Below are positions 1 through 10,891 of a stretch of 64,000 nucleotides of DNA, in pieces. Position 1 is the first letter of the stretch. Each line of letters starts with the position of its first letter. A model generated the notes under the pieces. That model worked only from the letters and a program-made list of their open reading frames with translations. It was not told the origin of the DNA and ran no database searches. The stretch spans positions 866,001-930,000 of the forward strand of contig NC_090967.1 of NCBI RefSeq assembly GCF_040807025.1, in the 5' to 3' direction. A program made the translations under genes and the position numbers. The stretch comes from Struthio camelus. Lineage: Eukaryota; Chordata; Aves; Struthioniformes; Struthionidae.

Positions 1-345
1 TCCAGGGTCCTGGATGCCAGAGGGCAGGCCTCAGCACTAAAGACTGAAGTAAAGGAGGCGTTCAGTAGCTCTGCCTTCTCTGTATGCTTCGTCACCAGGG
101 CCACTACCCCTTTCAGCAGCGGGCCCACATTTTCCCTAGCCTTCCTTTTGTTACTGATGTATTTGAAGAAGCCCTTCTTGCTGTCCTTGATATCCTTTGC
201 CAGGCTTAATTCCAAATGGGCCTTGGCCTTCCTCATCACATCCCTACGTGCTCGGACGACGTTCCTATATTCCTTCCGAGTGGGCTGTCCTGGCTTCCGC
301 CTCCTGTACGCTTCCTGCTTATGCTTGGTTTTGCCAGCCCTTGGT
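1..345 (-). mobile_element. CR1 LINE ORF2 fragment, cut by left window edge
   Basis: On the minus strand a reading frame stays open from about position 345 to position 1, with no stop. It reads through KGFFKYISNKRKARENVGPLL and then EKAELLNASFTSVFS, a lysine/arginine-rich stretch typical of CR1 ORF2 between the endonuclease and reverse transcriptase domains. There is no start codon, so this is an internal piece of a retrotransposon that continues beyond the window. The right boundary is approximate, set where the frame stops resembling CR1. The long open frame suggests a fairly young copy. CR1 identity comes from recalled family similarity, not from a search. Confidence 0.75.
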
Positions 346-1747
346 GTTCCCACATGTGTAAGGCGGACATCTCAAACTCTTGGCAAAGGGGGAAGGAGCC
401 CAAAATATTTCTAATACAGCCGCAAGGTCCAAGGACGCGTCACCCACAGCGCCAGCTGCTGCACAGTGCAGCGTTGGAGCTGGTCAGATGTACCTTGGCA
501 GGTGAGCCTTGTGCAGTGCAGTTCTCACTGCAATTTGGACAGCTGTTGTGCAGTGGCCGAGGCTGCTCCCCTTGCAGCTGCAGGGGAGCAGGGAATGACC
601 AGAATCACAGTATTTCTGTGACTTGAGGCATCCGTGGCCAAGAATAGAACAGGCCCTTCCAAACCAAACCCCTCACTGTTTTACAATCAAAAGGGGAGCA
701 GCAGCTGTGCTGCTGATGACACATGGCCCAGCTTGGAAATGAGCCACAGAAAAGCTTGGGCCCCAGCAGCACTTCTGCTGTGCCCCATGCAAATGATGTA
801 CAAACAAGAGACAACATTAAATATCTAGGTTTCATTGTTCTTACGGAGTTTCCTGTTTCCTCTGTTTGTATACAGGAGAAGGGGTTTCAGGAATTTTGTT
901 CTTAGAAGGGGCATGGGGACTCTGTGCATTAACCAGTCTGCTTTCACCTGCCAAAGGAGGGACCCGTGTGGGAGATGAGATGCTTGGGGCTCATACAGCC
1001 AGTGCAGCATCTTTTCTCGCAGGCAGTGCCCGGCCTCTCCTCTGCAATAAAGCATGCAGGGCCCAGCACACACTATGGATACAGTGCTCACAGGCACCTT
1101 CCTTCCTTGTGAGCCATTTGGTGACTACCAGAGCCAGCAATAATCCCCTTTTGACCCAGGAAAGCCTCAAACAGGTGGCCCCACGCCTGATGTCAAGCTT
1201 AGGCATCTGCACTGTTCAGTGTCAGCCCTGGCTGTGGCAGGAGGCTCTACTTCAAACCATGCCCACACTGATATTTCCACTCTGGTTTTGCACAAAAAGG
1301 AAGCAAATGCATCCCCATGCATGTGTGTGTGTCTGCCTCTCTCTCTTCCCTCATCACTTTTGGACCCCCCCTTGGCAGTTTTCAATCCAATGCACTAGGT
1401 GATGGGGCAGAGCGCTCCAATATTCGGTTCCCACCAGGCTAGTGAGAACAGACAGCTGGGTGGAGGAGGGACTGCATTCATGCCTGTTGGTAGCGGATGG
1501 TGGGAGCTTCTGTCTTACAAGACACTGGAGACTCCATGTGGGAAAATGCCCTTAGAGATGCTGTCGCCAGGGAAAAAGCTCCCATCCTCCTCAATCCATC
1601 CATGAGTCACCCACCGACTGAGGCCCTTCTCGGACCCTCCTCCAACCACATTGCAGCTCCTGGCACTGGCTGGCAGACTCAGACAAGGCAAGGTGGCAAA
1701 GGGAGTCACACACCAGGGCATGTAAGGAGTGCTCAGTGCTAGGGTGA

Positions 1748-1764
1748 CCCCCCCCCCTCCCCCC
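1748..1764. repeat. C-rich homopolymer run
   Basis: A nearly pure cytosine run broken by two thymines. It is low-complexity sequence with no assigned role. Confidence 0.8.
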
Positions 1765-3654
1765 AGCAGCCCTGCACTGTGCTAGCGCTGCCCTTTATGG
1801 TGACAACAGGAGACACAGGCTGCAAGGCACACAGGTATCCCTCTTCCCAGGTTACAGCTCGCTGATGCTTCAGTGGGGCATGGGGTACAGAGTGGGCAGC
1901 AAAGGCCTCTTGGGAGCAGGAAAGGCAAGTTTCTGTGATGTTGTCCACATCCAGCCCATCATCACATCCACGCACCTGATTCCCCAAAGCGCCAATGCCC
2001 CTGGGAGACAGACAGCTGGTCCCTCCAGCAGGGATTTCCATGGGAGACTCAAATAGGGATGACTCCTCTGGTTTCTAGACCGAAAAGGGCCTGAACAGAA
2101 AAAATTGTCTGCTTCCAAATTTCTTTCTTGAGCTGAACATATGCTGCGCTAACAGTGAAACATCTGATGTCCCTTGGTGGGATGAGAGTCCCGGGGCTGG
2201 GCTTGGAACGGCCATAGCCACCTGGACATGAGCAAGGAGGTGCCAGGAGGTGGAAAAATGCTAATGTGGCTCAGGAGCTCCGTGTTTAAAGGTGGCTGGA
2301 ATGAGCTACAATTTAAAGAAAAGACTAATACAAGTAGGAAAAGAAACAACCCAAAGCTGGGAAATTTCTTAAACCCTCTCATCGGAGGGACTTCTCTTGG
2401 CTGACAGCAAGGAGCCACAACTCTGCAGGAAAGCAGGTCTTGCTCCAGGACACAAAACCCTTAAAATGGACCCCAATCAACATTGATTTCATGCAAGCAA
2501 GTTAAAAAGCAGACTGGCACCAGCCCCTTTTGGAAAAGGCCACCAACAGGTGCCTACACAGGGTATGGCCCTGGGTTGCTCGGCTGGACACTGATGCCCC
2601 TATGCAGACGGATCGTCAGGCCGAAAGCCTCGGCCAGTCCGAACGCAGGCCAGGCAGTTTGGTTCTCAGCAACCCGCTGGCCAACACATCCCATACAGGT
2701 GCTACTGCCAAGGGTGTCATCGATTTGTTCTCTCTCAGGACAAGTGTCTGCACTACCAAAGGACTATCCCCAGCTGTTGCAGGCCAGCAAGGAGGGGGGC
2801 CAGTGGGTGCCATGTGCTGGATGGACCATACTGAGAGGCAGCTCTGCTTTTTCCACAAGTTACCTCCACCTGGGCTGCAGGTGCCAGGGGCTGCCCCCAT
2901 CACCTCTGCTGCCCAGGCCCATCTGGCGCTGGGGGCTTTGCCCCAAGCTGGGCAGCAGTGTCACGCTCAGTTGGAGGAAGGCAGGACACTGCACTGGGCC
3001 TTGGCCAGCCTCTGAGAGCTGTCACCAGCCTGTCATAGGAGAGAGTGGGAGACACCGCTGCCTCTCCTAACCTGGGGCAAGACGGGAGTCCTGGATAAAA
3101 AGCAGTATGGGGAAGCTGAACGGGTAGGAAAACCCAGCAGTGTTGGGGGAAGGGGAATGGATGCTCCTTGAGCAGGTTGCCATTGGAGTGCCTGCCAGAT
3201 AGACATGTTCATAGCCCCCTCCTTTTCCAGTTCATAGAACCAGCCCTGCCAGGGAGGCCCTGGGTGTCGCATGCCACCGGGGATCCCTGTGCATGCAGGA
3301 GCCAGCACTGCGGGTGCTGCTCACTGCAAATCCAGGCAGAGCCATGGCAGCCAGACACTCCCTGTCCCAGGGCTGTGGTGGGACAGAGGGATTCCCTAGA
3401 AAGCGTGGCAGGTCCAAGCATGGGGATGGTCCTGCAAGACACCAAGGAGGCACTGCTGGAGCCTGACCTGGCACAGCCCACAGCCCCGGCAGACTGGGTG
3501 CTGGCTGGCACTTTGGGGTACAGATCACCCTGCCACGGGGCATCCTGGCTGGGGCAGAGAGGTCTGCCGTGGCTGTGCATGGCCGAGCCCTGCTTCCTAG
3601 GAGACAGCTTCAGCCCAAGCCAGACCTTTGCCTGACTGCCCAGATCTACTTCTG

Positions 3655-3735
3655 TGCACACACACATGCACATGGACACACACATCCATGCTCACGCCTC
3701 TGGGCACTCGCACACCCCAGGCACGCTCACATATG
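3655..3735. repeat. Degenerate CA-rich simple repeat
   Basis: CACA units are mixed with CATG, CACG and CATA variants over about 80 bases. This looks like an old (CA)n microsatellite diluted by substitutions. Confidence 0.6.
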
Positions 3736-5256
3736 TGTGCACGCATACTTCACCCCAAGGAACCTGTTTTCCTCCCCAGTCGCAGGTCCTCCCTCACTGG
3801 CCAGAGGAGCATAGTGTGCTGCAAAGTCCCACCATGCTGGTGAGTCCCAGTGAGGCTGCTCGGCGCCATGGGCAGCCGCAGGTGCTGGTGAAGCTGCTGC
3901 CCAGCATCTCTGCCTGGTCACAGGGTAAAGCCCCCAACCAGCAGGATGCTCATGATGTGCCAGCGCACAGGCCAGGCCCCCAGCTCTTGCTTTTCCCATT
4001 TGTGCTGGTGCTGACAGGCCCAGAGCATCTGGTTGTGCTGTCCCCAGGACTGGCAGAGACTGGGCTCAGGATTACTGACTGTTTCTTGTGCTTGGGTTTT
4101 GCAGGGCAGGAGGAGGCTCTGGCTGCCCTGAGCATGGCTCCCAGCCCCAGGAGGTCTGTTCATCCCTCTCAGGGTGGGCCAAGCAGCCCCCAGCCTCCAC
4201 GGGAGCAGAGCAGGAAGCCAGTGGCTAAGGACAGGGCTGGGCAGCACAGTGCACTGCCAAAAGCTCAGCCTCTTCCATGGGGATAGGATGAGGCCGTGCT
4301 AAAAACAGAGCCCAGGAAGGAAAACTGAGCTCCTGCTTCCTGCCCAGGGGCTCCCCAGATACCCGTGGTCACGAGGGACCGATCTAGCTGGGAAGATCAG
4401 CACCATCCCCAGCTCAGCTGCTCCCAGCTGCAGGGTTGTGCAGGATATGGAGTCTCTGCCCCGGGGGGCTGGATCCAGCCCAGGACAGGGACTCCTGCCT
4501 CCACACCAGTCTGGAGGAACAAGCTCAGCAAGCCCTGCCAGAACTCTGTGCCCCACGTTGTCCTTGGAGCAAGCTGCAGAGTACCGTGTCCCAGGAGCCT
4601 AGATCACCCTCTCCTGCTCCAAACCAGTTGGCAGCTTTCACATGCTGCAGCTTCAGATGTAGCACTCCAAAGGCTCAGCAGAACTCAGACCAAGACTCCA
4701 AGAAGTTCCTCAGGATGGTGGCAAGGCCTCGTCAAATGGTCCTGCAGCTCTTAGCACCAGCAAGCAGACCCCCTGGAGCGAAGCGCCAGGCAGGACTGGC
4801 TGGCAGCAGGGTGGACCTGCTCAGATGATTCACTGGAGAAATGTCAGCAATGTTTCAAATAAGCATTCCTGTGGCACAGCTTGCAAAACATGACATCAAG
4901 TTGGCATTTTAACTACGCCTGGTCATCCTCACAGGTCTAATCTGTTGGGATTCTGGTTCTAGGGACTCCCTGCCTTTGAGGCCATACCTAAGGGTTCCTT
5001 AGTAGTTTACTAGCCTTTACCAGGTCAGCAGAACACTAAAGAGACAACAAAACAGAGAACAGGTAACCCTCTAACCTGATGGTTTTCTGTCTGCTGGAGA
5101 AGATGCAGGGAACAGCAGAAAGGAAATGACGATAGCATAGTGTCACAAGACATGGAAGGGGCTTGAAGCTCCATGGGTAGAAAGGGCTGGGGCAGATGCC
5201 CTCAGCAAAACTGAGCTCAGCATGGAAAGAGTAAAATGGGGGTGGTTTGTTTATCT

Positions 5257-5281
5257 GGGGAGGGGGAGGGGGAGGAGAGGG
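5257..5281 (+). other. G-quadruplex-capable G-tract cluster
   Basis: Runs of four, five and five guanines separated by single adenines are followed by a further GGG within seven bases. This satisfies the usual four-tract quadruplex pattern on the plus strand. No gene start is recognised nearby. Confidence 0.55.
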
Positions 5282-5359
5282 AGAAGAGGAAAATAAGATA
5301 GAGCAAAGCATATGCTTGGGGCTGATTTGGGAGCCTCTTGCAAGAGCACAGGCCAGAGA

Positions 5360-6215
5360 TTGACCGTCTCTGCTAAAAAGGACATAGTGGTCCTGGTGGA
5401 CAACAGGCTAAAAGTGTCTGCAGTGCATCCTGGCTGTGATGAACATTCTGGGCTGTATTAACTGTAGTGCAGTCAGTAGATCAGAGGAAGTAATTTTTCC
5501 CCTTTATTCGGCGCTTACCAGATCACACCTGGAACGCTGTGTCCAGGTTTGGGCCCCCCAGTGCAAGAAAGACATTGATCACCTGGAGCAAGCTCAGCAG
5601 AGGGCCACAAAGATCATTGGGGGCTGGAGCATATGTCCTATGAGGAGTGGCTGAAGGTACAAGGTTTCTTCAGCTTGGAGAAGAGAAGGGAGACCTAGTA
5701 GGAGCCTTCCAATACCTGTGAGGAGGTCATGAGGAGATGGAGCCAGGCTACTGTAATGAGGAAGAACTTAGAAGGGGAAAAAGGGAATATACAGGGCTGC
5801 AAATCATGTAATCAGATCAGTTTATTGGGGGTACCTGTCAGTCAGACCTGTGCTTGCTCATTGAAGTTTAGGGTCAGACTGTAAACCCACTGTTTCCAAA
5901 GTACTTGTGTCTGACTTATCTCTGCGGTCAGGAGGAATCTAGCGTGCTTTCCCATGACCTCAGTGAAAGAATACTTGGAGCATTCTTCCCGGCAATGGCA
6001 AGGAAACACCTGGCGGGGACCACCTAACAACAGCACCTTACTTCTTCCTCTCCTAACAGTAAGGAAAAAGAAATTTCACATGAGGACAGTCAAGCACTGG
6101 AGCAGGGGGCCCGGAGAGGCTATGGTCTTTGAGTTTTTTGGACCCAACCGGACAAAGCCCTGAACAATCAGGTCTGAATTTGGTGTTGACCCTGCTTTGA
6201 GCAGGAGGTTGAACC
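5360..6215 (+). mobile_element. CR1 LINE 3' portion, decayed and split by an insertion
   Basis: On the plus strand a degenerate frame resembles the C-terminal end of CR1 reverse transcriptase, with phrases such as LYSALTRSHLERCVQVWAP and a nearby EQAQQRATKI. It continues into CR1 3' sequence. Around 6190-6215 it reads GACCCTGCTTTGAGCAGGAGG, a typical CR1 3' untranslated phrase. The reading frame has frameshifts and stops, and unrelated sequence at about 5785-6060 interrupts it. Both outer boundaries are approximate. It is an inactive fossil. Confidence 0.7.
5785..6060 (-). mobile_element. Possible solo LTR fragment nested in the CR1
   Basis: About 275 bases of non-CR1 sequence interrupt the CR1 copy. 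Read on the minus strand it contains AATAAA (plus-strand TTTATT at 5821-5826) followed by CTGATCTGATTACA, a layout like the R/U5 end of an avian endogenous retrovirus LTR. The flanks AAGGGGAAAAAG on the left and AAGGAAAAAG on the right could be a decayed target-site duplication. No retroviral gene is present. Identity and boundaries are uncertain. Confidence 0.35.
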
Positions 6216-6859
6216 AGAGACTTCTGGAAGTCTTGTCCATTTCCTTATCTGTCTTCTTGCTCGACGGGACCTGACAGCACCTCCCTTACCTGGCAGGCTA
6301 ATGTGTTTTTCAGATCCATGTGCAGGAATCCAGCTTCACACTCAGGGGAGAGATGGGCTGGTTGTTAACAGCTCTGACAGCAGGCCCTTACTCTGACAAA
6401 GATGATCAGCTCTTCTCCCCAGCTCTGCTGAGCAATGCCCTGGTCTCTCTGAAGCCCCACTGGGAGCACACCGTGAGCCCAGGGCACCCCATGGCACAGC
6501 AGTGCACTGCTCTCCTGGGGTGTCATGGGCACTGCAGCCCTTTGGCAGCTCCCAGGCTTGTATTTTTGGATCCCACACATGGAGAGGTCCGAGATGCAGG
6601 CCATCAGGGCACAGGCTCAGGGCAAGATCTATCCATTTCTTCCCAATCACCTTCCTATTGGGCAAGAACTCTCTCAGGTCCCCTCAGACATTCTGTTTCC
6701 CACCTCTTTACACATTGTTTGCACCTACACCTCCATATACAACAGGCGCACCAATTCTACCACATCACAGCAACACAAATTCCCGATACTAGAATCAAGG
6801 CTCCTTCCAGAGTTTCAAAGTCACTATGGTTATTCCAGCTCCAGGCAGTGCCAGGTCCA

Positions 6860-7380
6860 GGTGGTGCCTGAACCCTCCACCAACTACTGTTGTGGGCAAA
6901 AGAGTCTCAAATCAGAGAATTTCACTTAATTTAGTTTATTGGCATTTATCATAAACTTTAATTACTGATTCAGGCATTGAGAAGCAAAGATGACAGTGAC
7001 CATTAAACAAACACTTAGAGAAAAACCTTTTGTCTGCTTTCCCCAGGCTCAATTTCAGTCCAACACCTCCCCTTCCCTTTCCTAGGCTCAAATCCCCCTG
7101 TTTTTCCCACATGTGGTCGCTCCTAGTTCCTCTGGTGAGGCAACTGGTGGCACTCGCTGTTGGTGGTGTTGTGTAATGGCTTTCTGCCACTCCTTGCTTT
7201 TTGCTCTTTTCCTCTGTTACTCCTTTCTTCTGGTTCCCCCATGGGCTGCAGTCCCTCAGGGGTTTCCCTGCCCCAAAGTGGTCCCTTAACAGGTTGAAGT
7301 GCCTCAGGGGTGTCACTGCTCCAGTGTGGGTCTTCCATGGGCCACAGCCCCGTCAAAGGTACCTCCTCTGACATGGAACG
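6860..7380 (-). mobile_element. Probable ERVL-type LTR, antisense, decayed
   Basis: Read on the minus strand, GC-rich sequence with repeated phrases about a 'CCATGG..GACCCACACTGGAGCAG' motif is followed by an AT-rich segment containing AATAAA (plus-strand TTTATT at 6935-6940). Then comes GAGACTCTTTTGCCC. This order matches what I remember of avian ERVL-class LTRs (U3 purine-rich, R with a poly(A) signal, U5). No gag or pol frame is recognisable beside it, so it may be a solo LTR. Boundaries are estimates. Confidence 0.45.
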
Positions 7381-7830
7381 TCTCCTTCTAAGAGCATGTC
7401 TCTAGCTATGTCCCCCAAAATGTCAAATTTCTCCTAACATGTCCCCTTTTGTGTAGCTTCCTTTCTTTCCTCTTGTGTCTCCTCTCATGGCTCCTCCTGT
7501 GTTTCTTCATGTCTTTCCCTTTGTTTGTCCTCACATGCATTCTCATGCCTCCTCCTGCATCTCCTGCCCCTAGAGCTCCTACCCTTTCTTTAATATGTCT
7601 GAGCAGTGATGCCATATTTTCTTCTGAGTCATTAAAGTGCTGGTGCACTGTGGGCTATCTTCATCCGTTTCAGAGCTGTTGGCGCTAGCTGTGACTGGTA
7701 CAGGGTGGTTGATGGCTTTCTCCAACAGAGATCTCCCTGCAGCACCCTGCTCCCAAAATCAGGCCATTTATGTCCAATACACCAGAATGCAGAGTGGAGA
7801 CACAGGAAGACTGGGTAGATGGTCGCACAC
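7381..7830. other. Pyrimidine-rich low-complexity stretch
   Basis: At 7440-7580 the plus strand repeats loose CTCCT, CATG and TTTC phrases, which generate antisense Lys/Arg-rich open frames. These frames have no recognisable domain, and I read them as low-complexity sequence rather than genes. Confidence 0.4.
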
Positions 7831-7831
7831 C

Positions 7832-8390
7832 CAGAATCACAAAATGGTTGAGGTTGGAAGGGACCTCCAGAGATCATCTAGTCCAACCCTCCCTGCTCAA
7901 GCAGGGTCACCTAGAGCACAGTGCATAGGATCGTGGCCAGATGGCTTCTGACTATCTCCAAGGAAGGAGACTCCACTACCTCTCCGGGCAATCTGTGCCA
8001 GTGCTCACTCACCCTCACAGTCAAGAAGTTTTTCCCCATGTTCCAATGGAACTTCCTGTGTTTCAGTTTGTGCCTGTTGCCTCTCGTCCTATAGCTGGGC
8101 ACCACAGAGAAGAGTCTGGCCCCATCCTCTTTACATTCTCCCTGTCTTCTCTTCTGCAGGCTGAAGAGGCCCAGCTCTCTCAGCCTTTCCTCAGAGGAGA
8201 GATGCTCCAGTCCCTTCATCACCTTAGTAGCCCTTCACTGGACTCTCTCCAGTAGCTCCATGTCTCTCTTGTATAGGTGAGCCCAGACTGGATAGAGTAA
8301 CCCAGATGCAGCCTCAGCAGGGCTGAGTAGAGGAGGAGGATTACTTCCCTCAACCTGCTGGCATTGCTCTTCCTAATCTGATAATTTCAA
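7832..8390 (-). mobile_element. CR1 LINE 3' end, antisense
   Basis: The plus strand begins with CAGAATCACAAAATGGTTGAGG, the reverse complement of a CR1 3' tail. It continues through the 3' untranslated region into ORF2. On the minus strand the ORF2 C-terminus reads [24 protein letters not shown] sequence ending in [10 protein letters not shown]. The copy is 5'-truncated and has a deletion near 8130. It is closely similar, by eye, to the element at 54424 and lies in the same orientation, so both belong to one subfamily. Confidence 0.85.
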
Positions 8391-9937
8391 TTTTGACTGT
8401 GAACCTCTTGAGTGGGTCCAGGTGGCTGGGGACATGCAACATATGCTGTGACTGGTGTGGGCCATCAGACTATGCTTTGGGCCTTTAGGTTTGCGTCAGC
8501 ACTACAAGGTTGGTTTCTGGTTCGGTGTTAGGCTCTCTGCCTTCCATTAGCAGAGCTGGAGTCTGTGGGAAGTGCACACAGCAGTCCCTTCTGCACCTGC
8601 CTTGCATCGTGCAGGGCTGCGGGTGAGCTGGTGAGTGGTGCAAGCTAACGTACCTGCTTCCATTGGTGCTGTAGTGTTTGTCGACACAGCTTCCAGGTGC
8701 TCCTGACCTGAAGTGTCCCAGGTACCTTCGTGGTCCCCTGAGACCCACTTCTTGTTACAGCAGGCTTCTCTGTACAATCTCCAAGCGCCTGGCACGCTAC
8801 ACTGTGTGCTGCCTGCTCTGTGTGTGCCTTTCTGGGGCTTGGTGGCATCAGATCCCATTCTCTGGATGTAGCTGTATCGTTCTGACTGCTCTTCCTTCCC
8901 TGGTTTAGGTGGTCTACTGTGCTTACCTTTCAGACTTCCTCTGGTCCCTGAAGCATAGCAGCTGCCTGTAATAAAGCCCTTTACATGTGGGGAACAAAGG
9001 CAGCTTGGGCCAGGACGTTTTCCATCTTCCCATCAGATTTCTGCATAGGTGTGTAAACACGCTGTTGCACATCTTGACCTCGTACTCTGCAATCATTCAG
9101 AGAATTCAGATATACATCCCCAAAGGTCAAGAAATAAATCAGCAAGCTACAATACAAGAAGCTATAGGAGTCTTGGGATTTTTTTTAGGAAACAGTTAAT
9201 CTGTCTAAATAAGCTTGAGTTGTGTTGGCAGGTGGGTAGGTGAGGGTGATATGGCTAGCGTTTTGACTGTGCTGCGGGACCACATAGGAAAGTGATGCTC
9301 ACACACCTGAGGTCCAACCTGGCAGAGTAAAGCAGGTCCAGCAGCCCTTGCTGCCTGCGTCCTGTTTATATCCAGTTCACTGCCTGAGAAACTGCAGGCA
9401 GGCTCCTCCCTGTGTCAGCTTGCTTCTAGGGTGGCCTGGGTGTTTGTTAGACACAATGTGCTACTGCAGAGAAGTATCAGTTTGAAGGGTAGGATTTACA
9501 GTTAACTATTCTGGGAGCCCCCCAGAACTGTAGACGTCAGCAACGCGAGAAGTGCGGAAGTGTCTTCTGGAGCTGCCACTACAAATACTCCTTTTCATGC
9601 GCTGTATCCCTGCAGAATCATGTGCCTCCATGGCTGTGTTTGGACCATAGCATATAGCTCTCAGTTTTGTTTCAAAAGTTGTTTTTCCTGTTTATTGTGT
9701 TTCAAACTTTTGCAAAGCAGCGCTGCTGCACCATGGTCCATGAGGCTGCAGAAGGAGGTCTGTGACATTATTCTTAACAACAAACTCGTTACCTGCCAGC
9801 TAGGGATTTGCTGGTGTCACCTCTGCCATCAGAGGTGTGCAGGGCTTAATTCTGGTTTGTAACTGTGATTGGTCATAGTCTACTCTCTCCTTCCCCCCCA
9901 CCCCACCAGATAGATTAAAACTGAGTCACAATTACAA

Positions 9938-10180
9938 TTATAAGCTGTATTTTCCAGCTCTGTTCCCATTCCCATCAACTCCCGAGGCTATTTCCTTTCC
10001 CATCCCAACTTTCTCAGGAAATGATACCAGCCTCTTCCACCTTCCTGCAGTCCCCAGCTCTCCTTCCTGCACTGTTATCTCCTCCAGGTCCCCAGAGAGG
10101 GCTGGAGGGAAAAGAGCCCTCCAATTGGAAAAGCATTCAGTCATCAGTTCAGAAAACTCATCTTTGGTTTTGATGATCAT
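9938..10180 (-). other. Weak minus-strand coding-like island, unrecognised
   Basis: An 80-codon minus-strand frame begins MIIKTKDEFSELMTECF and has a balanced amino-acid composition rather than the Pro/Arg/Gly bias of chance GC-rich frames. I recognise no family and see no convincing splice signals. It could be a chance frame, a pseudogene remnant or part of an unannotated gene together with the island at 10540-10953. Confidence 0.18.
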
Positions 10181-10390
10181 TTAATTTAAAACCAATTATC
10201 ATTGGCTTGACAGCACCAGATAGGAGATGACTTTAGACTTCAATGCTAAGTTGAATCGCATGGTTAGGACCGCACAGTTCGTAAAACAGCATTTACGTCT
10301 GTGATTAGTACGATCCGAGTCTTATCGCTTTTCCCCCAGCTGCTAAAACAGATATAAAATGTCGCTTTGACCAAAACCTTTCAAATGGGT

Positions 10391-10411
10391 GTTCCAGAGG
10401 TTGAAAACCAC
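10391..10411 (+). mobile_element. Possible hAT-like transposon terminus
   Basis: The sequence CCAGAGGTTGAAAACCACTG is the reverse complement of a CAGTGGTTTTCAACC-type terminus of the kind seen on hAT/Charlie DNA transposons. I did not find the partner inverted repeat within the preceding few hundred bases, so the element, if real, is truncated or badly eroded. Confidence 0.25.
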
Positions 10412-10626
10412 TGCCTTAAAACACTTGGGAAGAGCCATATCTTAGCTTTGAGAACACGCTGCAGGAACACCCTGTAACAGCAAGCTTGGCAAGGCTTACG
10501 CAGGCCACAGTTTTGAGTGCAGGTGTCAGGTGTTTTAGCTTAAGAGCTAGTAAAGTATTCAGGCACAGAAACAAACATGTGGAAATGCATTTTGTCATAG
10601 CTCACAGATGCTGTAGTACCTTGTAA

Positions 10627-10891
10627 CAAGAAGCAGCTTAGAAAACAGGACACTTGAGCCAAGGCTGAAAGACCGGTGTATCTTGGAGTCGTTTCCCCTG
10701 TGGCAGAGAGGTCTGTGCTTCCAGCAGGCGAGAGAAGCTGTTGCTGCGACAGCGCTGACAGCAAAGTCACGGGTCCTCGGTGCGCTTTGTTGTCTAAATT
10801 CCAAGGTGGATGATTGAGCAGCCCAGCACTGCCATCTTCTAACTCCTGCTGAAATCTGTGAAGAACCCTCTGAAACAGAGCCTGTAAGCAT
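10627..10891 (-). other. Possible minus-strand exon, unrecognised
   Basis: On the minus strand a good acceptor (TGCTTACAG) precedes a frame that reads ALFQRVLHRFQQELEDG and stays open for about 88 codons, to a possible donor (ACAAG then GTACTA). Composition looks protein-like, but the alternative frame over the same bases is also open, which weakens the case. I do not recognise the protein, and no neighbouring exons were found. It may be a chance frame or a pseudogene exon. Confidence 0.22.

Larger units (their letters stand above)
346..5340. other. GC-rich non-coding stretch with no recognised gene
   Basis: Many overlapping open frames occur on both strands, up to about 195 codons near 2483-3070. 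They lie on top of one another, have no conserved motif that I recognise, and lack convincing splice sites, which is what GC-rich DNA gives by chance. Minor features are a C-rich run at 1748-1764, a CA-rich degenerate stretch at 3655-3735, and a G-rich run at 5257-5281. Undetected short exons cannot be excluded. Confidence 0.5.

Noticed and set aside
2483..3685. Long overlapping open frames (up to 195 codons) on both strands
   Set aside because: They overlap in several frames, are Pro/Ser/Gly/Arg-rich, and have no motif or splice context. This is typical of GC-rich non-coding DNA.
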